Below the pieces are notes generated by a model. That model saw nothing but the letters and a program-made list of their open reading frames with translations, had not been told where the DNA came from and did no database searches. Below are positions 1 through 4,879 of a DNA stretch of 5,307 bases, piece by piece; positions within the stretch are counted from its first letter, which is position 1, and the number at the start of each line of letters is the position of its first letter. The position numbers were made by a program, and so were the translations under genes. Source of the stretch: Burkholderiales bacterium (GTDB lineage Bacteria > Pseudomonadota > Gammaproteobacteria > Burkholderiales > SG8-39); the NCBI GenBank assembly GCA_027457185.1, contig DAIDTN010000237.1, forward strand, positions 1-5,307, written 5' to 3'.

Positions 1-621
1 ATCGCGGTCGTGCGAGATCGCGAGCAGCGTGCCGGGGTAATCGCGCAACCACTGCTCCAGCCAGATCACCGCATCCAGATCGAGGTGGTTGGTCGGTTCG
101 TCGAGCAGCAGCAGGTCGGAGCGGCACATGAGCGCGCGCGCGAGCTTCAGGCGCATGCGCCAGCCGCCGGAGAAAGCGTCCACCGCCTGCTCCAGTTCGC
201 CCGCGCCGAAGCCGAGCCCGTGCATCAGGCTGGCGGCGCGGCTGCGCGCGGCGTAGCCGCCGACGTGCTCGAATGCTTCGTACAGACCGGCGAGGCGCTC
301 GCCGTCGTCCTGTTCGTGCGCTCGCGTCAACTCCTGTTCGAGCGCGCGCAGGGGCGCATCGCCGTCGATGACGAAATCGATCGCCGCCTGCGCGCTCGCC
401 GGAATGTCCTGCGCCACATGGGCGACCGCGATCCGTGCGGGCAATTCCAGATCGCCCGCTTCCTGGTGCAGTTCGCCCAGCAACAGCGCGAACAGGCTCG
501 ACTTGCCGCAGCCGTTCGGCCCGACCACGCCGATCTTCTGTCCGGCATGCAAAGTCAGGTCGACGGCTTCGAGCAGGAGCTTGCTGCCGCGCGCGAGCGT
601 GAGTTGGCGGAGTGTGATCAT
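1..621 (-). CDS. yheS: ABC-F family ATPase, YheS type (3' part cut by window edge)
   Basis: Partial gene: the first 207 codons, the rest lying beyond the left edge. It encodes the first nucleotide-binding domain of a soluble tandem-ATPase ABC-F protein. ABC-F proteins have no membrane domains, and several act on the ribosome. The role of YheS itself is less well defined. Visible motifs are a Walker A GPNGCGKS (residues 34-41), a Q-loop Gln near 71, an ABC signature FSGGWRMRLKLARAL (150-164), Walker B LLLLDEPTNHLD (170-181) and the switch His in SHDRD (203-207), where the sequence ends. The stretches FVIDGD, SRAASLMHGLGF and CRSDLLLLDEPTNHLDLDAV closely resemble E. coli YheS as I remember it, which favours YheS over Uup or EttA. 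The ATG at 621 gives the expected N-terminus (MITLRQLTLARG). The Shine-Dalgarno is weak, with AGGA about 13 nt upstream. It lies 141 nt downstream of ycaR on the same strand, so it may be read through from that operon or have its own promoter. Confidence 0.93.
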   Translation of the reverse strand, partial: MITLRQLTLARGSKLLLEAVDLTLHAGQKIGVVGPNGCGKSSLFALLLGELHQEAGDLELPARIAVAHVAQDIPASAQAAIDFVIDGDAPLRALEQELTRAHEQDDGERLAGLYEAFEHVGGYAARSRAASLMHGLGFGAGELEQAVDAFSGGWRMRLKLARALMCRSDLLLLDEPTNHLDLDAVIWLEQWLRDYPGTLLAISHDRD

Positions 622-720
622 TGGATGTCGCGATTCCTGGCGCACAGGGCGCGGAGCGAACCCGGCAAAGACAAAACCCGGTCGTCGCCGGCGTTCCGCG
701 CAGCTAGCGCTTTAATCGCT

Positions 721-741
721 GTCGCAGGCAGCCGCTGCGAC
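721..741. repeat. Inverted repeat after ycaR (possible weak terminator stem)
   Basis: GTCGCAG (721-727) and CTGCGAC (735-741) form a perfect 7-bp GC-rich stem with a 7-nt loop. It starts 21 nt past the ycaR stop codon, in the 141-nt gap before the yheS gene. On the minus strand it is followed by AGCGATTAAAGC, which has no T-run, so it is not a typical rho-independent terminator. It might stabilise the 3' end of the ycaR transcript or cause weak pausing. That role is inferred from position only. Confidence 0.35.
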
Positions 742-762
742 GCTTTGTCCGGGCAGGCGGCA

Positions 763-945
763 CTACTGGATTTCCTCGGCCGGATCGATTTTGCGGGCCT
801 CGTCCTCGAGCATCACCGGAATGCCGTCGCGGATGTGGAATGCCAGCCGGTCGGCCTTGCAGATGAGTTCCTGTTCAGCCTTGCGGTAGAGCAGCGGCCC
901 CTTGCAGATTGGACACACCAGGATATCAAGCAGTCTTGAGTCCAT
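763..945 (-). CDS. ycaR: Trm112-like small protein YcaR (UPF0434)
   Basis: Complete gene of 60 codons plus stop. The product resembles E. coli YcaR almost end to end (60 aa there too): MDSRLLDILVCPICKGPL, then ELICKADRLAFHIRDGIPVML. Cys11 and Cys14 (CPIC) and Cys29 are the conserved metal-site cysteines of the family. Eukaryotic and archaeal Trm112 are small activator subunits of methyltransferases. The bacterial protein's partner is not well established, so its job here is unknown. The ATG at 945 lies inside lpxK, and the two genes overlap by 20 nt (926-945) in different frames. The Shine-Dalgarno is poor, so translation probably depends on ribosomes finishing lpxK. In many proteobacteria ycaR sits between lpxK and kdsB. 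Here lpxK is in place but kdsB is not. Confidence 0.93.
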   Translation of the reverse strand: MDSRLLDILVCPICKGPLLYRKAEQELICKADRLAFHIRDGIPVMLEDEARKIDPAEEIQ

Positions 946-1915
946 TTAGCTTCGCCAGGATAAAATCGATAAACGCCGGGGCCAACTCGGCCTCGACCTG
1001 CAGCGCGTACCAGTGCTCGCGCGCAAACGCTTCGCATTTTACCGCATCCTTCTCGGTCATAAGCAGCGCATCGCAATCGCCGAAATCGAGATCGTTGGCC
1101 GTATAGGCGTGGTGATCGGGGAACGCGTGATTCACGCAGTCCAGACCCAGACGCGCGAGCTGATCGAAAAAGCGTTTCGGATTGCCGATGCCGGCGACGG
1201 CATGCAGCTTTTTGCGCGCGAACGCGGCTGCCGGCAGGCTCCCTCGCGGAGCGGCCACGCGGCGGAAGTTGTCGCCTCGCAGATCCATGCGAAACGCAGG
1301 CTGGTGAATTCCGGGCGCCGCCGAGTTGACCACCCAGGCGTCGACCCGGCGTGAAACCGGCTCGCGCAGCGGCCCCGCGGGCAACAGCAATCCGTTACCG
1401 GCGCGGCGCTCATCCTCGACCGCTATTTCGATGTCGCGTGCGAGGCGATAGTGCTGCAGTCCGTCGTCGAACAGCAGCACATCGCAATCGGGATGGGCGG
1501 CAAGCAGGCCCAAGGCGGCGGCGGCGCGATCGCGCCCTATCCATACCGGACAGCCGCTGGCGCGCGCCAACAACAATGGCTCGTCGCCGACCAGATTCAC
1601 CGGGCTGGCGGCGTCAACCGCCATCGGCGCCGCGGCGCTGCCGCGGTAACCACGGCTGACGATACCGGGCTTGCGGCCGTTTTTATTCAGCATCGCGGCC
1701 AGCCATAAGACCAGCGGCGTCTTGCCGGTGCCGCCTACCACGAGATTGCCGACCACGATCACCGCCACCGGCAGTCTGACCGCGGGCAAGGCGCCGCTGC
1801 GATAGGCGAACCGGCGCAATGCCGCCAGCAGACGATACAGCAGGCTCGCCGGCCACAACGCGAGCGACAGCGCGCTAAGGCGATACCAGTGGCGTTCCGG
1901 AAAGCTTGCTTCCAC
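926..1915 (-). CDS. lpxK: Tetraacyldisaccharide 4'-kinase LpxK
   Basis: LpxK phosphorylates the 4' position of the tetraacyldisaccharide lipid A precursor with ATP, giving lipid IVA, on the cytoplasmic face of the inner membrane. From the GTG at 1915 the protein has 329 residues (E. coli about 328). An N-terminal hydrophobic stretch (about residues 12-32) fits membrane association. The P-loop GGTGKTP is at 61-67, preceded by VVGNLVV. Other family motifs are GDEP (110-113), DDGLQHYRLAR (150-160), GNGLLLPAGPLRE (173-185), AGIGNPKRFF (241-250) and MTEKDAVKC (286-294). None of the expected motifs is missing. An in-frame GTG at 1924 would add three residues, but GGGGAG (1929-1924) would then touch the start. 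It stands 8 nt before the GTG at 1915, which I prefer. The gene starts 35 nt after the exbD stop and overlaps ycaR by 20 nt, consistent with one operon. Confidence 0.96.
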   Translation of the reverse strand: MEASFPERHWYRLSALSLALWPASLLYRLLAALRRFAYRSGALPAVRLPVAVIVVGNLVVGGTGKTPLVLWLAAMLNKNGRKPGIVSRGYRGSAAAPMAVDAASPVNLVGDEPLLLARASGCPVWIGRDRAAAALGLLAAHPDCDVLLFDDGLQHYRLARDIEIAVEDERRAGNGLLLPAGPLREPVSRRVDAWVVNSAAPGIHQPAFRMDLRGDNFRRVAAPRGSLPAAAFARKKLHAVAGIGNPKRFFDQLARLGLDCVNHAFPDHHAYTANDLDFGDCDALLMTEKDAVKCEAFAREHWYALQVEAELAPAFIDFILAKLNGLKTA

Positions 1916-1923
1916 TTCGTACA

Positions 1924-1929
1924 CTCCCC
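1924..1929 (-). promoter_or_regulatory. Shine-Dalgarno that decides the lpxK GTG start
   Basis: GGGGAG on the minus strand lies 8 nt before the GTG at 1915. It overlaps the alternative in-frame GTG at 1924, which therefore has no usable ribosome binding site. Confidence 0.55.
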
Positions 1930-1950
1930 GGCGAGAATCGCTGCGGCGGG

Positions 1951-2382
1951 TTACTTGCCCTGGTTCGGGGTCTGGGTCTGCGTGGCGAAGGAAATGTGGC
2001 CGTAGCCGGCCAGCCTGGACGCTTCCATGATGTTGATCACGGACTGGTGGGTAGCGTTGGCGTCGGCGCTGATCACCACCACCGGATCCTTGAGTTCGCC
2101 CGCGGCACGGCGCATCTCATCCGCAAACTCGCTTGCGTCATGGAATACCACCGGCCGCCGATTGATGGTGTACTGCCCGGCGACGTTGACGGTGACGTTG
2201 ATTTCGTTGGGCCGCTCCAGCAGTTTCTGCGCATCGGCGGCGGGCAGATTGATCTGCAATTCGGCATACTTCGAATAGGTGGTTGTGATCATCAGAAAAA
2301 TAAGGATCACCAGCAGCACATCGATCAGCGGAATCAGATTGATCTCCAGGGGTTCCCTGGTATGGAACCGCTGGAAATTCAT
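1951..2382 (-). CDS. exbD: ExbD/TolR-family proton-channel subunit
   Basis: Complete, 143 residues, a usual length for ExbD (about 140). One N-terminal membrane helix (about 15-34, INLIPLIDVLLVILIFLMIT) carries Asp21, the family's key proton-path residue. A periplasmic domain follows (about 40-143), ending with the typical VVISADANATHQSVINIMEASRLAGYGHISFAT region. With ExbB it forms an inner-membrane motor that uses the proton gradient to drive TonB-dependent uptake or a related envelope process. No tonB gene is present in the window. The ATG at 2382 overlaps the exbB stop in an ATGA (2382-2379), so translation is probably coupled to exbB. Its own Shine-Dalgarno is weak. ExbD rather than TolR is favoured by pairing with an ExbB-like protein and by the lack of tolA, tolB or pal, but the two families are close. 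Confidence 0.93.
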   Translation of the reverse strand: MNFQRFHTREPLEINLIPLIDVLLVILIFLMITTTYSKYAELQINLPAADAQKLLERPNEINVTVNVAGQYTINRRPVVFHDASEFADEMRRAAGELKDPVVVISADANATHQSVINIMEASRLAGYGHISFATQTQTPNQGK

Positions 2383-3026
2383 GCTTTGTCTTGCATCTGC
2401 TGCCGCTTGGCGGAATCGAAATCGAGGCGCTCGCCGTGTATCAGGTCGACCAGCTTGCTCGCCTGCTGCTCCATGTCGACCAGGAAGCTCTCGACTTTGG
2501 CGCGAAAATGACGGTAGAAAATCATCGCCGGAATTGCGATCACCAAGCCAAGCGCGGTGTTATACAGCGCCACCGATATTCCGTGCGCCAGCACCTGGGG
2601 GTTGGTGCCCGCGGGCGATTGCGAGCCGAAAATCTCAATCATGCCCACTACCGTGCCGAACAGGCCCATCAGTGGCGCAATGGTAGCCAGTGTGCCCAGG
2701 GTGGTGAGGAAGCGCTCCAGCTCGTGCGATACGGCATGCCCCGCCTCTTCGATCGCTTCCTTCATCACATGGCGCGGGCTCTGGTGATTTCTCAGCCCGG
2801 CAGCCAGCACCTGCCCGAGCGGGGAATCCTTGGCCAGTTGGTCCAGCATCCGCGAATTCACGCCCTGCTGCCGGTAGGCACTGACCACCTTGCCAAGCAG
2901 GTCAGCAGGCACAATTTTTTCTTTGCGCAACATCATCAGGCGCTCGATGATCAATGCTACCGCGATGATCGAAGCGATCAACAGCGGATAAATCGGCCAG
3001 CCCGCAGCGGTGATGAGCACAAACAA
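2379..3026 (-). CDS. exbB: ExbB/TolQ/MotA-family proton-channel subunit
   Basis: Complete, 215 residues from a TTG start. Three hydrophobic segments fit the family: about 9-28 (GWPIYPLLIASIIAVALII), 109-131 and 149-171. The long cytoplasmic loop lies between the first two. The second segment contains APLMGLFGTVVGMI (118-131), a strong MotA/TolQ/ExbB signature, and the third contains ALYNTALGLVIAIPAMI. It forms the pentameric base of the ExbB-ExbD motor in the inner membrane. Start choice: the reading frame stays open to a TTG at 3086, but AGGAG (3037-3033) stands 6 nt before the TTG at 3026, and the resulting N-terminus (MFVLITAAGWPIYPLL) looks like that of ExbB relatives. The 20-residue extension is polar and lacks a good ribosome site. 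A candidate promoter lies inside that extension, which also favours the later start. First gene of the exbB-exbD-lpxK-ycaR cluster. Confidence 0.94.
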   Translation of the reverse strand: MFVLITAAGWPIYPLLIASIIAVALIIERLMMLRKEKIVPADLLGKVVSAYRQQGVNSRMLDQLAKDSPLGQVLAAGLRNHQSPRHVMKEAIEEAGHAVSHELERFLTTLGTLATIAPLMGLFGTVVGMIEIFGSQSPAGTNPQVLAHGISVALYNTALGLVIAIPAMIFYRHFRAKVESFLVDMEQQASKLVDLIHGERLDFDSAKRQQMQDKA

Positions 3027-3032
3027 TTGACT

Positions 3033-3037
3033 CTCCT
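3033..3037 (-). promoter_or_regulatory. Shine-Dalgarno that decides the exbB TTG start
   Basis: AGGAG on the minus strand with a 6-nt spacer to TTG at 3026. This is one of the two strongest Shine-Dalgarno sequences in the window (the other precedes sodB). It supports a rare TTG start over the upstream in-frame TTG at 3086. Confidence 0.75.
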
Positions 3038-3057
3038 GGAAATTTTTTGCCGACGTC

Positions 3058-3086
3058 ACTTTAGCTTCTGCGCGACTTTTCGGCAA
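3058..3086 (-). promoter_or_regulatory. Candidate sigma70 promoter for exbB operon
   Basis: On the minus strand, TTGCCG (3086-3081) and TAAAGT (3063-3058) are separated by 17 nt. Each matches the consensus at 4 of 6 positions. A transcript would start near 3051 and include the AGGAG before the TTG at 3026. The spacing is ideal but the boxes are weak. Confidence 0.35.
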
Positions 3087-3094
3087 GGCTTACA

Positions 3095-3156
3095 CGCCGG
3101 CGTGCGCACGTCCGATCGCATCGCCGGCGCAGAGCCAGTGTCGCATTGCGCCGGCG
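3095..3156. repeat. Three CGCCGGCG palindromes at exact 27-bp spacing
   Basis: The 8-bp palindrome CGCCGGCG occurs at 3095-3102, 3122-3129 and 3149-3156, so the period is exactly 27 bp twice. The first copy extends to a 12-bp palindrome, CACGCCGGCGTG (3093-3104). Bases between the copies are not conserved, apart from TCGCAT, which ends 0 or 2 bases before the second and third copies. A fourth copy lies at 686-693 in the gap between ycaR and yheS. By eye I find none inside a gene. The function is unknown. The copies lie just upstream of the proposed exbB promoter, so protein binding sites are possible. Confidence 0.6.
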
Positions 3157-3220
3157 AGTATGCGCGCGCGGCGGCGGCCTTTTCATGGCGGCGCGGGCCG
3201 CAACCAGCGGCGCAAAAAGC

Positions 3221-3243
3221 TTATCCACAGTTTGTGTGGATAA
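3221..3243. promoter_or_regulatory. Two perfect DnaA boxes facing each other
   Basis: TTATCCACA at 3221-3229 (plus strand) and its exact reverse complement TGTGGATAA at 3235-3243 are separated by 5 nt. Both equal the high-affinity form of the DnaA box consensus TTATNCACA. A degenerate third match (TGTGTACAG, 3247-3255, two mismatches) follows. The pair lies 85 bp upstream of the best xseA promoter candidate. DnaA binding is known for this sequence. A role in regulating xseA or exbB, or in DnaA titration, is inferred. Confidence 0.75.
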
Positions 3244-3327
3244 AGTTGTGTACAGTTCCCGGAAAAACAACTTAAGTGGAGCGGCTACAAGGCTTTTTCG
3301 CCGTTGCCTGCAAATTAGGCCGACCTT

Positions 3328-3356
3328 TTTACACCTTTAAAACAGCATGTTATAGC
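3328..3356 (+). promoter_or_regulatory. Candidate extended -10 promoter for xseA
   Basis: TTTACA (3328-3333, 5 of 6 to the -35 consensus) and TATAGC (3351-3356, 4 of 6) are 17 nt apart, and TG at 3348-3349 makes an extended -10. Transcription would begin near 3363, giving a leader of about 74 nt that contains the hairpin at 3391-3413 and the DnaA-like box at 3414-3422. Confidence 0.5.
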
Positions 3357-3390
3357 CGCCGCAGAGGGAAGCCATTTGCCTAATCAGCGG

Positions 3391-3413
3391 GCAGGCCGCG
3401 CGTAAGGCCTTGC
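3391..3413 (+). repeat. Possible hairpin in xseA leader
   Basis: GCAGGCC (3391-3397) can pair with GGCCTTGC (3406-3413) with one bulged T, closing an 8-nt loop. The right arm includes the palindrome AAGGCCTT (3404-3411). It ends directly at the DnaA-like box before the xseA start. No T-run follows, so it does not look like a terminator. Confidence 0.35.
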
Positions 3414-3422
3414 TGTGGATAG
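3414..3422 (-). promoter_or_regulatory. DnaA-like box just before xseA (one mismatch)
   Basis: TGTGGATAG differs from TGTGGATAA, the reverse complement of the perfect DnaA box, only at the last base. It ends 14 nt before the xseA ATG. Bound DnaA here would be well placed to block transcription into xseA. One mismatch lowers the expected affinity, so on its own this is weaker evidence than the perfect pair upstream. Confidence 0.45.
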
Positions 3423-3436
3423 TGTAATATCAACAC

Positions 3437-4792
3437 ATGCCTTCAGAGCCAGATTTGACGCGGGTTTCCAGCCCCCTCCCGAGGGAAATTCTCAGCGTTT
3501 CCGCGCTCGCTCGCAGCGTGCGCGATCTGCTTGAACATCGCTATCCGCTGTTGTGGGTGGCGGGTGAAATTTCCAATTGCGTACGCGCCAAATCCGGGCA
3601 TCTGTATTTCTCGCTCAAGGACGAAATGGCGCAGGTGCGCTGCGTGATGTTCCGCAATCGCGGCCAATATCTGGACTGGGAGCCGCGCGAAGGTTTAATG
3701 GTGGAAGTGCGCGCGCTGGTCACCTTGTACGAGGCGCGCGGCGATTTCCAGCTAACCGTGGAAGCGATGCGCCGCGCCGGCCAGGGCGCGCTGTTCGAAG
3801 CCTTTCTCAGGCTGCGCGACAAGCTGGACAAGGAAGGACTGTTCGATGCCGCGCACAAAAAACCGCTGCCCCTCTACCCGCAGCGCATAGGCATCGTCAC
3901 GTCGCCGCAGGCCGCAGCCTTGCGCGATGTGCTCACCACGCTGGCGCGGCGCAATCCCTCCATTCCCGTGGTCCTGTATCCGGCACAGGTGCAGGGGGAA
4001 GCCGCGGCGCAGCAGCTTGCTGCGGCCATCGCCACCGCGGCAAAACGCAATGAATGCGATGTGCTGATCCTGTGCCGAGGCGGCGGCTCGATCGAGGACC
4101 TTTGGGCATTCAACGACGAAGGGCTGGCGCGCGCGATCTACGCCAGTCCGATCCCGGTGGTCACCGGGATCGGACATGAGACCGACTTCACCATTGCCGA
4201 GTTCGTCGCCGACCGGCGCGCTGCCACCCCGACAGCTGCGGCGGAGTTGGCGGCACCGGCGCGCGCAGATCTGCTCGCCGATTTGCGCCGGCTGAGGCAG
4301 TCGCTATTGCGACAGATCCAGTTCGCACTCGATGCAAGAGCACAGCGCGTGGACTCTCTGGCTGGACGCCTGCAGAGCCCCACTGATCGTCTGGCCGCAA
4401 ACTCCGCCCGCCTGGGCGCGGCACGCGTCCGCCTGATCGCGGCGCTTGCGCTGTGCACGCGCAATGCGCAGTGGCGCCTGGCGCATGCGGTGCACAGACT
4501 CGCGGCGGCGATGCCGAACCTGGACGTGCTCCGGCATGAGATCGTCCAGCTGGAAACCGCACTGCGCCGCGCTGCATCACGACAGCTGACGGCGCGCGCC
4601 GAAAACCTTGCACGCCTTTCTCTGGGCCTCGCCCACCTGGATCCTGCCGCAGTGCTCGAGCGCGGCTACGCCATCGCGCGCAGGCCCGATGGTAGCGTCG
4701 TGCGCGCGAGCGCAGACCTGCGCCCCGGGGATCCGCTGGAACTCACGTTCGCGCGCGGCACGGCGGGAGTGCGCGTCGAAAAACCCCCTTGA
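3437..4792 (+). CDS. xseA: Exodeoxyribonuclease VII large subunit XseA
   Basis: Complete, 451 residues (E. coli 456). XseA is the catalytic subunit of exonuclease VII, which with many small XseB subunits degrades single-stranded DNA from both ends to oligonucleotides during repair. Layout: OB-fold for single-stranded DNA (about 18-115, with WVAGEISN and GHLYFSLKDEMAQVRCVMF), catalytic domain (about 120-270), long coiled-coil region for XseB binding (about 270-395), and C-terminal segment (LDPAAVLERGYAIARRPDGS, 401-420). The catalytic residues by alignment to E. coli Asp155, Arg205, His238 and Asp241 are Asp164, Arg214 (CRGGGS), His247 and Asp250 (GHETD), all at a constant offset of 9. Nothing is missing. 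The ATG at 3437 has no clear Shine-Dalgarno, which is unusual beside its neighbours. The nearest alternative is a TTG at codon 7, not better supported. xseB is not in the window. sodB follows after 87 nt with its own promoter. Confidence 0.97.
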   Translation: MPSEPDLTRVSSPLPREILSVSALARSVRDLLEHRYPLLWVAGEISNCVRAKSGHLYFSLKDEMAQVRCVMFRNRGQYLDWEPREGLMVEVRALVTLYEARGDFQLTVEAMRRAGQGALFEAFLRLRDKLDKEGLFDAAHKKPLPLYPQRIGIVTSPQAAALRDVLTTLARRNPSIPVVLYPAQVQGEAAAQQLAAAIATAAKRNECDVLILCRGGGSIEDLWAFNDEGLARAIYASPIPVVTGIGHETDFTIAEFVADRRAATPTAAAELAAPARADLLADLRRLRQSLLRQIQFALDARAQRVDSLAGRLQSPTDRLAANSARLGAARVRLIAALALCTRNAQWRLAHAVHRLAAAMPNLDVLRHEIVQLETALRRAASRQLTARAENLARLSLGLAHLDPAAVLERGYAIARRPDGSVVRASADLRPGDPLELTFARGTAGVRVEKPP

Positions 4793-4806
4793 CGCCACGG
4801 ACTTCG

Positions 4807-4836
4807 TTGCCACGGGCGTGGCTTATCGCCTACAAT
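4807..4836 (+). promoter_or_regulatory. Candidate sigma70 promoter for sodB
   Basis: TTGCCA (4807-4812) and TACAAT (4831-4836) each match the consensus at 5 of 6 positions, with an 18-nt spacer. A transcript would start near 4843, leaving a leader of about 37 nt that contains the sodB Shine-Dalgarno. This is the strongest promoter candidate in the window. Confidence 0.65.
4809..4822. repeat. Inverted repeat overlapping the sodB -35 box
   Basis: GCCACG (4809-4814) and CGTGGC (4817-4822) are perfect inverted halves around GG. They overlap the -35 element and the front of the spacer of the sodB promoter candidate. A direct copy, GCCACGG, lies at 4794-4800, just after the xseA stop. An operator is possible. 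A 3'-end stem for the xseA transcript is the alternative, though no T-run follows. The regulator is unknown. Confidence 0.4.
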
Positions 4837-4879
4837 CGTCGCCAACGCATCCGCGACAATCCGACAAGGAGAATCCAAA

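Larger units (their letters stand above)
3027..3436. other. Divergent intergenic region between exbB and xseA
   Basis: About 410 bases with no convincing gene. The exbB-proximal half (about 3060-3215) is very GC-rich and holds the spaced CGCCGGCG repeats. The xseA-proximal half (about 3216-3430) is clearly richer in A+T than the rest of the window and holds DnaA boxes, a candidate promoter and a possible leader hairpin. The short open frames here show no recognisable protein features. I see no tRNA, riboswitch or Fur-type site. Confidence 0.8.

Noticed and set aside
664..693. Minus-strand rho-independent terminator (CCGG stem then GTTTTGTC) after ycaR
   Set aside because: Only four base pairs of stem and a broken T-run. 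Too weak to call.
10..939. 309-codon open frame on the plus strand
   Set aside because: It lies antisense to yheS and ycaR, both of which have clear family motifs. It is a by-product of GC-rich codon use and shows no recognisable protein features.
3221..3243. Inverted DnaA boxes read as a transcription terminator hairpin
   Set aside because: The 9-bp stem with 5-nt loop is AT-rich and not followed by a T-run, and no gene ends nearby. The exact match to the DnaA consensus explains it better.
2391..3275. 294-codon open frame on the plus strand
   Set aside because: It is antisense to exbB and runs through the divergent promoter region. The product is low-complexity, rich in His, Arg and Gln, with no family resemblance.
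3146..3340. 64-codon plus-strand open frame in the exbB-xseA gap
   Set aside because: No ribosome binding site, no recognisable motif, and it runs across the DnaA boxes and a promoter candidate. Probably chance.
3027..3436. Chromosomal replication origin
   Set aside because: Only two perfect DnaA boxes plus one near match, no repeated AT-rich unwinding motif, and none of the usual origin neighbours (dnaA, dnaN, rpmH, gyrB, parAB). Kept only as a remote alternative in the findings.
3027..3436. Fur box controlling exbB
   Set aside because: No sequence resembling GATAATGATAATCATTATC is found on either strand near the exbB start.
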